From positions 1 to 45,930 of the IMG/VR virus record IMGVR_UViG_3300013306_000784: 45,930 nucleotides of DNA, one strand, 5' to 3'. This DNA comes from a virus. Positions 37,736 to 44,561 of this stretch are shown piece by piece (positions within the stretch are counted from its first letter, which is position 1; every line of letters begins with the position of its first letter). The notes beneath the pieces are model-generated. The model was given only the letters and a program-made list of their open reading frames with translations. It was not told the DNA's origin and ran no database searches. The position numbers and the translations under genes were made by a program.

Positions 37736-38158
37736 ATGAAAATATTCGGGTTGCTGCTGTTACTAATTTTTACCGGCCTGTGCTATATCGTAGGAAGTAA
37801 CGGAAGTGACTCGAATACCATAGGGAAAATAGCCTCTATAGTTTTATTTCCCTGTGCAATTTCTGTGTATTTTTATCCGTCCATATGCGCCGTAAATGAA
37901 CACCCCAAAGTCACGCCCATATTTGCAATCAATCTGCTCTCAGGATGGACATTCATTGGGTGGATGGTTGCCTTCATCTGGGCGCTAAACAAACCGGACG
38001 CCACGCAAAGCTCCACTGAAAGCCCTTCCTCCACCGATCTGCATCATGCCTACGATAACGGCCAAGGTGGGGAGGTAGATATAAAGGTTTGCCCATATTG
38101 CGCAGAAACCATCAAGGCTGCGGCTGTGAAATGCCGATACTGCGGCTCCGAGCTGTAG
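37736..38158 (+). CDS. Superinfection immunity membrane protein with zinc ribbon
   Basis: A 140-residue protein. The N-terminal hydrophobic helix (KIFGLLLLLIFTGLCYIVG) is followed by a second hydrophobic segment (~32-50) and by the Imm_superinfect block TPIFAINLLSGWTFIGWMVA (residues ~59-78), related to T4 Imm. A Ser/Thr linker leads to a C-terminal zinc ribbon, CPYCAETIK...CRYCGSEL (two Cys-x2-Cys pairs). GGAAAGG precedes the ATG. T4 Imm blocks DNA entry of superinfecting phages; the same role is likely here. It is the last gene before the terminator of the cI operon. Confidence 0.85.
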   Translation: MKIFGLLLLLIFTGLCYIVGSNGSDSNTIGKIASIVLFPCAISVYFYPSICAVNEHPKVTPIFAINLLSGWTFIGWMVAFIWALNKPDATQSSTESPSSTDLHHAYDNGQGGEVDIKVCPYCAETIKAAAVKCRYCGSEL

Positions 38159-38190
38159 AACCCGCCAAACCTAGTCGCCCCCCCCCTAGA

Positions 38191-38215
38191 AGCCCGCCAA
38201 GCGCGGGCTTTTTTT
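38191..38215 (+). terminator. Terminator of the cI immunity operon
   Basis: Stem AGCCCGC / GCGGGCT with a 5-nt loop, followed by seven T on the plus strand, 33 bp after the Imm-like stop codon. It separates the immunity operon from PL. Confidence 0.9.
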
Positions 38216-38229
38216 GCCCACCTTAAAAA

Positions 38230-38274
38230 ATATGGGAACTCCCATTGACAACCAAATACGGGAACTCCTATATT
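38230..38274 (+). promoter_or_regulatory. PL promoter with two repressor operators (OL)
   Basis: -35 TTGACA (38245-38250) and -10 TATATT (38269-38274) are 18 bp apart, near consensus. Two operators of the OR type overlap it: ATATGGGAACTCCCATT (38230-38246) over the -35 and ATACGGGAACTCCTATAT (38256-38273) over the spacer and -10. Repressor bound here would silence the left early operon; the centre spacing is 26 bp. Confidence 0.9.
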
Positions 38275-38306
38275 CGTATCCATCGAAACGCCACGGCAGA
38301 TCGAAA

Positions 38307-38319
38307 CGCTCTTTAACAA
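38307..38319 (+). promoter_or_regulatory. boxA antitermination element
   Basis: CGCTCTTTAACAA matches the rRNA/lambda boxA consensus (GCTCTTTAACA) and lies about 25 nt into the PL transcript. Nus factors bind boxA. A short GC hairpin (CCGG-CCAGT-CCGG, 38340-38352) lies downstream in the boxB position. Confidence 0.75.
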
Positions 38320-38370
38320 CCAGCGCCATGAACGACTACCCGGCCAGTCCGGTTAGGTCACTCCCGGCTC

Positions 38371-38397
38371 CATCGGTGGGAGGTCAGTAAACCGATG
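38371..38397 (+). promoter_or_regulatory. Hairpin enclosing a ribosome site and start codon
   Basis: CATCGGT (38371-38377) pairs exactly with ACCGATG (38391-38397). The loop holds GGGAGG and the 3' arm ends in the ATG of the 32-codon frame. The fold could regulate translation of that frame. Confidence 0.5.
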
Positions 38398-38493
38398 AAC
38401 AAAACCGCACTTGCCTCTACCGGCGACCGGCGATCCGACAGGCCCGAAAGCCTGCCAACGCGCAGCCCACTGCGACGGCGGACGAGGTGTTGA
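38395..38493 (+). CDS. Possible Arg-rich leader peptide (N position)
   Basis: A 32-residue frame starting ATG 38395 with GGGAGG 11 nt upstream. It contains ten Arg, ending with PLRRRTRC. It is the first possible gene after PL and boxA, the place of the Arg-rich N antiterminator of lambda, but it is far shorter than N (107 residues). The remaining 38494-38601 shows no gene. Could be a chance frame in GC-rich DNA. Confidence 0.3.
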   Translation: MNKTALASTGDRRSDRPESLPTRSPLRRRTRC

Positions 38494-38601
38494 CCGAACT
38501 GAGTGAATGACCTGGTAAGCGGGTGCGGAGAAAAACAGATTTCACTGGTTGGCCTTGGCGACAGGGCCAGGCGGGAAATCAACCGAACAGGGGTGTGCGA
38601 C

Positions 38602-39099
38602 ATGAAGCTTGCAGAATTGGAAAGACAGCGAATCAGCCTGAACACGCTGATCGGCGAAGAAAACGATCGACACAAGAAGCAACTATCCGGCCTGAACAAA
38701 GACCTAGCGGAAACGAACCGGCTGATCTCCGCGTCCGCCGACGGCATTGACCTTGATGCGTTGAAGCTTGCCGAGTCGGTGCTTGAGGTTCGTGGCTCCT
38801 ACGACAAGGCCGGCGACGACAGGGCTTTCGCACTTCAAAAGGCTGTCGATGATCTGGCGAACGGCGCAACAAACCTGAAAAAGGCATACGTCGGCACCAA
38901 GCAATACGCTCAGTGGCACGGGCAGTTCGTTGAATGCAGCTACGGCATGGGGCCATCCCATGGCAGCGTGATCTTCTCCATCGGCATCCGCCGAAGCGAG
39001 CTCGGCCGGGATCTTTCGGAAAGCGAAATCGAAGCATCCCTGTACTACCTGCGCAATCTACAGCGCATCCAAGCGGCATCCGTACAAACAGCCGCCTGA
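38602..39099 (+). CDS. Unknown early protein, first clear gene of the PL operon
   Basis: A 165-residue protein from ATG 38602 (MKLAELERQRISLNTLIGEE...), with AGGGG upstream; the frame opens earlier at 38503 without a ribosome site. Residues ~1-50 form a charged coiled coil. The middle (LKKAYVGTKQYAQWHGQFVE) and the C-terminus (SESEIEASLYYLRNLQRIQA) are helical. No signal peptide or membrane segment. I recognise no family. Confidence 0.7.
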   Translation: MKLAELERQRISLNTLIGEENDRHKKQLSGLNKDLAETNRLISASADGIDLDALKLAESVLEVRGSYDKAGDDRAFALQKAVDDLANGATNLKKAYVGTKQYAQWHGQFVECSYGMGPSHGSVIFSIGIRRSELGRDLSESEIEASLYYLRNLQRIQAASVQTAA

Positions 39100-39111
39100 A
39101 CAACCAGCGCC

Positions 39112-39270
39112 ACGACAGCCTGTCGTTAACTGCCCGATCCTCTCTATGAGAGCGCATCGGGGTGTGATTTGAGGTTAAGTCTCGGGCAGCGGATGAGCCA
39201 ACCGGTCGCCATTGGGCTACCCCTTCCGCCGAATGCCGGTTGAGTCCCGGCCAGATCACACCCCGATGCG
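39112..39270. ncRNA. Strongly structured intergenic element, candidate RNA
   Basis: Five perfect inverted repeats in 159 bp. ACGACAG-C-CTGTCGT (39112-39126). CTGCCCGA (39130-39137) pairs with TCGGGCAG (39182-39189). CTCTC-TAT-GAGAG (39140-39152). CGCATCGGGGTGTGAT (39153-39168) pairs with ATCACACCCCGATGCG (39255-39270), a 16-bp stem. CAACCGG (39199-39205) pairs with CCGGTTG (39236-39242). The second and fourth interleave, as in a pseudoknot. No coding frame fits. Strand is not known. Confidence 0.6.
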
Positions 39271-39284
39271 AAAGAAGCTGAGGA

Positions 39285-39632
39285 CTACTCCCGTTCCTTT
39301 GCATCTCGGTAATAGCTATCACATACGACTTCAAGTAAATCTTGGGTGGCCTCGGTCCGCATGCGCAGAACAGTATCGTCAAGTTCTGCTTTGTGTTTTG
39401 GCTGCGAGGAGAACTCCCTAATGTCGTTTGCTAATTGAGTCGACATGTGTGGATGTAGCGATATGTATTGCTCTAAAGAAAGCTCCTTTTCTGGATGCTT
39501 CTGCCCGCAGACTTGGTAGAGAGCTGAACCAACGACGACCATCTCATGTTCGCTGGCAGCCTGTGCGGTCGACGCAAAAGTGCAGCCAATAAGCGCGGCG
39601 AACACGCCTATACGCGATCTTTCCAACGGCAT
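39285..39632 (-). CDS. Secreted small protein on the opposite strand
   Basis: A 115-residue protein with a clear signal peptide: MPLERSRIGVFAALIGCTFA followed by STAQA and a probable cleavage before Ser-Glu (residue ~26-27). The mature part is helical, charged and has two Cys (YQVCGQKHPEK and VVCDSYY) that could form a disulfide in the periplasm. GGAG lies eight bases before the ATG at 39632. It runs against the PL operon, so it has its own promoter and may be expressed in the lysogen. No family recognised; a moron acting in the periplasm is likely. Confidence 0.75.
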   Translation of the reverse strand: MPLERSRIGVFAALIGCTFASTAQAASEHEMVVVGSALYQVCGQKHPEKELSLEQYISLHPHMSTQLANDIREFSSQPKHKAELDDTVLRMRTEATQDLLEVVCDSYYRDAKERE

Positions 39633-39820
39633 TTCATACTCCAGCTTTCATGTTTGGCATCAATGCCGACGCAAGCCTATCGGCTTAGTCCAATCATTTC
39701 TTTAACCCCACCCCGCTGCCGACACCATCCGAATGCACTCCCCTCCGCGCCCAACGGCAACCAGCGGAGCGGATGAGTGCATCCGAGTTTTGTTGGATCA
39801 ACCAAACACTGGAGACAGTC

Positions 39821-40222
39821 ATGGAAGTCAAATCGAACGAAGAAGTGCGCGAAGAGTTGTTACTGAAAGCCATGAATCACCTGAAGGCTCAGGCCAAAGA
39901 CGTGATCGACGGAATCATGGGCGACCTCTACTGCGAGTATCTGCCCCATGTGGTTACCGACACCGATTCGAACATTGGTAATCGGGTCACCGGCGTAATC
40001 AAGAACCTGATCGCTGGCAAGTTCGAGAAGCTCGGCGACTCGATGGTCAAGGTCGGAGATAGCTACCAGTGCGAGCACTACATCAGCTTGAACAGCTACG
40101 ACGGACTGGTTAAGCCCCTGTGCGACCTGATGGGCCCCGCGATCGTCGGCGCTCGCGTCAAGCAGCTTGAGAACGAAATCGAATCGCTCAAGCAGCAACT
40201 TGAAAGCGCCTATCGCCGCTGA
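39821..40222 (+). CDS. Unknown early protein with C-terminal coiled coil
   Basis: A 133-residue protein from ATG 39821 (MEVKSNEEVREELLLKAMNH...), with GGAG seven bases upstream; the frame opens at 39773 without a ribosome site. The middle (NLIAGKFEKLGDSMVKVGDS) is alpha/beta, and the C-terminus (VKQLENEIESLKQQLESAY) is a leucine-zipper-like coiled coil. It begins the second half of the left early operon. Family unknown. Confidence 0.7.
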   Translation: MEVKSNEEVREELLLKAMNHLKAQAKDVIDGIMGDLYCEYLPHVVTDTDSNIGNRVTGVIKNLIAGKFEKLGDSMVKVGDSYQCEHYISLNSYDGLVKPLCDLMGPAIVGARVKQLENEIESLKQQLESAYRR

Positions 40223-40253
40223 TTCCGCCTAACCACACTCTGGAGCCGACACC

Positions 40254-40490
40254 ATGTCCACCAGCTATGCAGACAGTGCGCAGGCCCGAGAGTGGGACAG
40301 GCGCTATGACGATTGGGGGCGCCTTAAAGCGCCGAAGGTTGAAGACTTCCATGACTACGAAGCTGCTGAGCAGCAACGCACAAAGCGTCAAGCGCTGATG
40401 GCAGCTCAGGAACTGGTCGACCGCAAGGCTCGGGCTAAGCGAGTCGCGGCAGCAGTGGTCGCTTACGGCGAGTTCTGGGGGTTGAAATGA
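40254..40490 (+). CDS. Small unknown early protein
   Basis: A 78-residue charged helical protein (MSTSYADSAQAREWDRRYDDW...), with GGAG upstream. It overlaps the next gene by 4 bp (ATGA). It is the first of a chain of tightly coupled small genes. Family unknown. Confidence 0.65.
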   Translation: MSTSYADSAQAREWDRRYDDWGRLKAPKVEDFHDYEAAEQQRTKRQALMAAQELVDRKARAKRVAAAVVAYGEFWGLK

Positions 40491-40720
40491 ACGTTCAGCA
40501 GCGAGATCACCAGACGGCGATCACTTGGATCGAGGGCGAGATCAACAACATGATCAAAGACCTCGGACAGCCCAACGCCAGCGCCGCCGCAACATCTGCA
40601 ATCACCCTCGCCTTCCTGCTTCGCGCCATCGATAACGATGAGCACCGGCATTTCCGGGCGCGCATCGACCAGATCTACGCCTCCTACAACGCTTCGATAA
40701 CGCAAGGAGCTGCAGCATGA
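40487..40720 (+). CDS. Small unknown early protein
   Basis: A 77-residue helical protein (MNVQQRDHQTAITWIEGEIN...) with Ala-rich central helices. ATGA overlaps on both sides make it part of the coupled chain. Family unknown. Confidence 0.65.
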   Translation: MNVQQRDHQTAITWIEGEINNMIKDLGQPNASAAATSAITLAFLLRAIDNDEHRHFRARIDQIYASYNASITQGAAA

Positions 40721-40911
40721 CAACGCCACCGGTAAAAACGCTCGTCGATGAGCAGCTCGACGATATCGAGCGCCGTATTGCGATCCTCGGCTTCGGCCTG
40801 CCCTTCAACGAGGTGATCGGCCGCAGACGCGAGGACCTGGTCGGCAGCCTCCCGCAGCGTCTGTCGGTGACCATGAAAGGCGGACGCATCGCTGTGAGGG
40901 CTCGCCAATGA
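40717..40911 (+). CDS. Small unknown early protein
   Basis: A 64-residue protein (MTTPPVKTLVDEQLDDIERR...), acidic at the N-terminus and basic at the C-terminus (SVTMKGGRIAVRARQ). It is coupled by ATGA overlaps to its neighbours. Family unknown. Confidence 0.6.
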   Translation: MTTPPVKTLVDEQLDDIERRIAILGFGLPFNEVIGRRREDLVGSLPQRLSVTMKGGRIAVRARQ

Positions 40912-41033
40912 ACCTCGTCTACTGGGTTCTCGTTGTGATCCTGATTGCCGGGGCAGGCGCTTATGGCATTGTTCAGGATGGTTCGGGCGCTTGCCAAATG
41001 CCGCGCTCCACCACCTACCACGTGTTCAGATGA
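40908..41033 (+). CDS. Very small membrane protein
   Basis: A 41-residue protein, MNLVYWVLVVILIAGAGAYG followed by a short polar tail. The first 22 residues form one membrane segment. Its ATG overlaps the previous stop by 4 bp and its own stop overlaps the next ATG in the same way, which supports translation in spite of the small size. Confidence 0.5.
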   Translation: MNLVYWVLVVILIAGAGAYGIVQDGSGACQMPRSTTYHVFR

Positions 41034-41146
41034 CCAGTCTTCAGAGAGCGCGCCGGCTGCTGATTCGGCGCGGCTCGTTCTCCGCCATCGGCGTTTACAC
41101 CCTCTTGATGCTGCTCAGCGCCCTCGCCGAACGCATCACGCAGTAG
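41030..41146 (+). CDS. Very small membrane-associated protein
   Basis: A 38-residue protein with a basic N-terminus (TSLQRARRLLIRRG) and one hydrophobic segment (FSAIGVYTLLMLLSALA). The ATGA overlap with the preceding gene supports it. It could sit in the inner membrane with the basic end inside. Confidence 0.5.
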   Translation: MTSLQRARRLLIRRGSFSAIGVYTLLMLLSALAERITQ

Positions 41147-41152
41147 GCCCAC

Positions 41153-41299
41153 ATGAATACATCACCCCGCTTGGCCGCCCAGTTCGACTGGATGACGGTC
41201 GGCGCATTCTCGCCCGAGCAGTTCAGCGGCGAGCAGCGCAAAGAGTACGAAGACGAAGCCCGCCGCATTGAACAGCAGTGGGACAACCAACCGAACTGA
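41153..41299 (+). CDS. Very small soluble early protein
   Basis: A 48-residue acidic protein (MNTSPRLAAQFDWMTVGAFS...), ending in a charged helix (EYEDEARRIEQQWDNQPN). It fills the gap before the ATPase gene. It continues the coupled cluster, though its start has no clear ribosome site. Family unknown. Confidence 0.45.
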   Translation: MNTSPRLAAQFDWMTVGAFSPEQFSGEQRKEYEDEARRIEQQWDNQPN

Positions 41300-41310
41300 G
41301 GTAACTCGCG

Positions 41311-42177
41311 ATGTTCAAGAAAGCCGAACGCAAGCAGGCCAAGCTACGGCTGGCACTTGCCGGGCCATCTGGATCAGGCAAAACCTACTCCGCTCTTCTG
41401 CTCGCACAGGGAATTGGCGGGCGAATCGCGGTGATCGACACCGAGCATGGAAGCGCCTCGCTGTACGCGGACATCGCGGACTTCGACACGGTCGAACTGC
41501 ATGCTCCCTACTCGCCCGAGCGCTACGTCGAAGCCATCATCGCCGCAGAGCAAGCCGGTTACAACGTCCTGATCATCGACAGCTACTCCCATGAGTGGAC
41601 CGGCTCCGGCGGATGCCTGGAGGCGAACGAGAAGCTTGCCCACCAGAAATTCAAAGGCAACACCTGGGCGGCGTGGAACGAGACGACGCCGCGCCACCGG
41701 CGGCTGACCGACAAGATCCTGACCAGTTCGCTGCACATCATCTGCACCATGCGGAGCAAGACGGAAACGGTCCAGGGTGAAGGGAAAAAGATCCTCAAGC
41801 TGGGCATGAAGTCCGAGCAGCGCGACGGCACCGATTACGAGTTCACCGTGGTTCTGGACCTGACACACGACGGTCATACCGCCATGGCAAGCAAGGATCG
41901 GACGAAGCTTTTCGAAGAACCTGAGCTGATCACTGCTGAGACCGGCCGGCGGTTGCTGGCCTGGCTGAACTCTGGTGTCAGCCCTGAAGAGCGCGCCAAG
42001 GAGCTGCTTGTGGATGCCCTGGCTGATATCGCCTCAGCCAAGGACATGGCCTCTTTGCAATCGGCATTCAACGCAGCCAAGGCGATTGCCGTCGGCTTCG
42101 ACGACCTCGTTCAGCGGGTCGTGACGGCCAAAGACAAGCGCAAAAACGAACTCTCCCCACAAAGGCAATCAGCATGA
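41311..42177 (+). CDS. RecA-like ATPase (Sak4-type) recombination protein
   Basis: A 288-residue AAA/RecA-core ATPase. Walker A is AGPSGSGKTYS (residues ~17-27), Walker B is NVLIIDSYSHEW (~84-95), and a polar stretch (LHIICTMRSKTETV) carries the sensor region. The C-terminal ~60 residues are a separate helical domain (ELLVDALADIASAKDMASLQ). Phage proteins of this size and fold are single-strand-annealing (Sak4-like) recombinases that work with an SSB. The next gene, an exonuclease, overlaps by 4 bp, so the two probably form the phage recombination pair. Confidence 0.82.
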   Translation: MFKKAERKQAKLRLALAGPSGSGKTYSALLLAQGIGGRIAVIDTEHGSASLYADIADFDTVELHAPYSPERYVEAIIAAEQAGYNVLIIDSYSHEWTGSGGCLEANEKLAHQKFKGNTWAAWNETTPRHRRLTDKILTSSLHIICTMRSKTETVQGEGKKILKLGMKSEQRDGTDYEFTVVLDLTHDGHTAMASKDRTKLFEEPELITAETGRRLLAWLNSGVSPEERAKELLVDALADIASAKDMASLQSAFNAAKAIAVGFDDLVQRVVTAKDKRKNELSPQRQSA

Positions 42178-42845
42178 CCGCATACATCTTCGACAGCGAA
42201 ACAACCGGCTTGAACGAACCGCACCTGGTAGAGGCTGCGTGGCTGAAACTCAACAACTTGAGCAGTCTCGCTGTAACCGACTCGTTCCTGCACCGCTACA
42301 AGCCGGGCAAGCCGATTGAGTTGAGCGCGCTCGCCACCAGCCACATCCTCGACGACGAATTGGCTGATTGCCCACCACACACCGATTTTGCTTTGCCGGG
42401 AGACGTCGTCTACCTGATCGGGCACAACGTTGATTACGACTGGCGCGTGATCGGCGAGCCAGATGTGAAGCGCATCTGCACCCAGGCTTTGAGTTCGAAG
42501 CTCTGGCCGCACGCAGGCAGTCACACGCAGTCGGCAATGATCTACCTGCACTACCGCGCCGAGGCGGCCGGCCTACTCCGCAATGCCCACGCAGCGCTCG
42601 ATGACGTGAAGAATTGCCGACTGTTACTGGTGAAGATCCTCGATCAGCTCGCTGCTGACCTTGGCCGGCCGGTCAACGACTGGGAAGAGTTGTGGCAAAT
42701 ATCCGAGGATGCACGGATCCCCACGATCATCGGATTCGGCAAGCACAAGGGCACCGCCTTCGCGGACTTGCCAATCGACTACCGGCGCTGGCTTTTGAAC
42801 CAGCCCGACCTTGATCCCTTCGTTCGTAAAGCGCTTTCGCGCTGA
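42174..42845 (+). CDS. DnaQ-like 3'-5' exonuclease
   Basis: A 223-residue DEDDh exonuclease. Exo I motif FDSETTGL (Asp and Glu at ~7 and 9), Exo II IGHNVDYDWRV (Asp at ~85), and Exo III HAALDDVKNC (His ~138 and Asp ~142) are all present. The C-terminal ~45 residues, IGFGKHKGTAFADLPIDYRR, match the DUF3820 tail found on such enzymes. It overlaps the ATPase gene by 4 bp and would degrade or trim DNA ends for annealing. Confidence 0.9.
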   Translation: MTAYIFDSETTGLNEPHLVEAAWLKLNNLSSLAVTDSFLHRYKPGKPIELSALATSHILDDELADCPPHTDFALPGDVVYLIGHNVDYDWRVIGEPDVKRICTQALSSKLWPHAGSHTQSAMIYLHYRAEAAGLLRNAHAALDDVKNCRLLLVKILDQLAADLGRPVNDWEELWQISEDARIPTIIGFGKHKGTAFADLPIDYRRWLLNQPDLDPFVRKALSR

Positions 42846-42854
42846 TGGTGAATC

Positions 42855-43097
42855 ATGATCAGCAACCACCTCAACCTCGTCGAGCAACACCGGCCGGATG
42901 CCGAGTCGATCTCTGAGCGAATCGCGCAATACCTTGCCGCCGGCGGGCAGATCGATCAACTGAAGAGCCCGCCGCGCAACCCGCTGCCACCGCCTCGCTC
43001 GAACAAAATAGACCCTGAAACGGTACTCAAGCGGAGGCCGAAGCCGATATCGGCCGCCGACCGCAAGACTCTGCGCAAAATGGCGGACTCGCTATGA
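42855..43097 (+). CDS. Small unknown early protein
   Basis: An 80-residue protein (MISNHLNLVEQHRPDAESIS...), with a helical N-terminus (ERIAQYLAAGGQIDQL) that could be a small DNA-binding helix pair and a basic, Pro-rich C-terminus (PPRNPLPPPRSNK). It overlaps the next gene by 4 bp. Family unknown. Confidence 0.65.
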   Translation: MISNHLNLVEQHRPDAESISERIAQYLAAGGQIDQLKSPPRNPLPPPRSNKIDPETVLKRRPKPISAADRKTLRKMADSL

Positions 43098-43558
43098 AGT
43101 CGAAACGCAAACCCAACAACGGTTTCGCCCGGGCCGAACGCAGTTGCCGGGCGCTCCTGCGCACCAACCACGTCGCGGTGGTGAACATCGACCCGAGCAG
43201 CAGCCAGATCATGGCGAACTGGAAGAGCTGCCGGCAGATCCGCAGTCTGGCTATCGCCAACGCGATATTCGACTTCTCCTACCGCTGGACGATCTACATC
43301 GCCGCCATGTGTCGAGACGAGCGCGGTGCCGAGTACATCAAGTCGGTGGAGATATCGCCCGAGGGTATCTACAAGGTTGAGCGCCTGACCGATGCCATCG
43401 AGCATTACTACCTGGAGCTGCGCAACAGCGCGAACCCGAACCATTTGGTGGCGTCAGGCTGGATCGCCATTCCCGACGAGATATCGATGGACGAAGCCCA
43501 AGCCGCGAAGCTGTTCTACGCCGCCGGCGCCTGGCATCAGGTGAAGGTCGCAGCGTGA
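43094..43558 (+). CDS. Unknown early phage protein
   Basis: A 154-residue protein with a basic N-terminus (MKSKRKPNNGFARAERSCRA) and a mixed alpha/beta body with aromatic residues (IFDFSYRWTIYIAAMCRDER). It is coupled upstream by an ATGA overlap. I have no named family for it. Confidence 0.68.
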   Translation: MKSKRKPNNGFARAERSCRALLRTNHVAVVNIDPSSSQIMANWKSCRQIRSLAIANAIFDFSYRWTIYIAAMCRDERGAEYIKSVEISPEGIYKVERLTDAIEHYYLELRNSANPNHLVASGWIAIPDEISMDEAQAAKLFYAAGAWHQVKVAA

Positions 43559-43630
43559 GACGTTTTCGCACCCAACAACGCAAACAGACCTGGCTGGACT
43601 TGCCGGCCAGCGGAATTGAAGAGGTAGGCC

Positions 43631-43939
43631 ATGGCCAAGAGCAATGCGCAATTGCAGAAGGACAAGCGAGCCAAGGAGAAGGTGCTGCTCGATCGGACCG
43701 GCGCCGAGAAGCGATCGCTGATTGTGTCGAAGGCTTTGGATGATGCCCTTAATGTTCTTGGCGAGCGCCACGACTTCGAGGAATGGCAGGAGACGGTTTC
43801 GACGTTCATCATCAATCTGGCCGCAGCGCCGGCTAGTGAGTCGGAACGCTTCGTGATTATGTCGCGACCGGAATTGGTTATTAAGGAAAAGTGGTCGCGG
43901 CAGCTAGAAGAGTTCGCCGCGACCGGTGTAGAGGCATGA
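43631..43939 (+). CDS. Small unknown early protein
   Basis: A 102-residue charged protein (MAKSNAQLQKDKRAKEKVLL...), with a Lys/Arg-rich N-terminus and a helical C-terminus (ELVIKEKWSRQLEEFAATG). The N-terminal part, with 'RAKEK...RS..V...', recalls small ribbon-helix-helix-like proteins, but this is weak. A GAGG ribosome site precedes the ATG. Family unknown. Confidence 0.65.
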   Translation: MAKSNAQLQKDKRAKEKVLLDRTGAEKRSLIVSKALDDALNVLGERHDFEEWQETVSTFIINLAAAPASESERFVIMSRPELVIKEKWSRQLEEFAATGVEA

Positions 43940-43963
43940 TTAGTTGTACTGGATTCCAGGTAC

Positions 43964-44455
43964 CTAGTTATGAATCATCAGTAGCGATTTCATCCTTTCT
44001 TGGATGTCTTTATCGCCAGTCACTGAAGCTGCCCACTTATCCACCGCATCTGCTATCTCGATGCAAAACTTATCGACCTGCAGCTGGAGCGTATTGTTGA
44101 TCCTGTTGCGGTGAACAGTGTTTCCGTTACCGGGCGGCACGATGAAATGAAAGTCATCTAAGGCTTTGCGGGCCTTCTGCTGGGATATATCCGCGCCGCC
44201 TTCGTGCAAATAACTGCAGCGCAGAGCATAACAATCGTCGCCGGTAAGAAAGCAGTGAAAACCGATTTGAGGAAGCTCGTGAACGTAACCGGGGGCTACC
44301 CATCCATCAAACCATGCTGCATACCTCGGTCCGCTGTTGATTTTTGGATTGATCAAGCGACCACACACATCAGGCAAGGTTAGAGCTGTCGCCAGCGCTA
44401 CATACCAGTCTTGATGGGTTACAGACGATCGAAGGCTTTTCGTAAAACGCTCCAT
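43964..44455 (-). CDS. HEPN-like protein (R-x4-H motif) on the opposite strand
   Basis: A 163-residue protein from ATG 44455 (GGGAGAG upstream; the frame opens far earlier but that part overlaps the adenine methyltransferase gene). It is mainly helical: SSVTHQDWYVALATALTLPD at the start and TLQLQVDKFCIEIADAVDKW at the end. The centre reads YALRCSYLHEGG, with Arg79-x4-His84, the catalytic pattern of HEPN RNases. It runs against the early operon and therefore has its own promoter, as expected for a gene active in the lysogen. An abortive-infection role is inference; no partner domain is seen. Confidence 0.6.
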   Translation of the reverse strand: MERFTKSLRSSVTHQDWYVALATALTLPDVCGRLINPKINSGPRYAAWFDGWVAPGYVHELPQIGFHCFLTGDDCYALRCSYLHEGGADISQQKARKALDDFHFIVPPGNGNTVHRNRINNTLQLQVDKFCIEIADAVDKWAASVTGDKDIQERMKSLLMIHN

Positions 44456-44561
44456 TTTGCTCTCCCTGTGCCGACGGCATGCCAGCTGAAAAGCAATAGA
44501 CCACAAACACAACTTACGCCACCACCGGTCACGGAGGGCGGCGCCTGACTGGAGATAATCC

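Noticed and set aside
43555-43743. A GTG-started 62-codon frame coupled to the gene before it
   Set aside because: It overlaps the better supported gene at 43631 by 113 bp and its second half is shadow-like; only the 4-bp GTGA overlap speaks for it.
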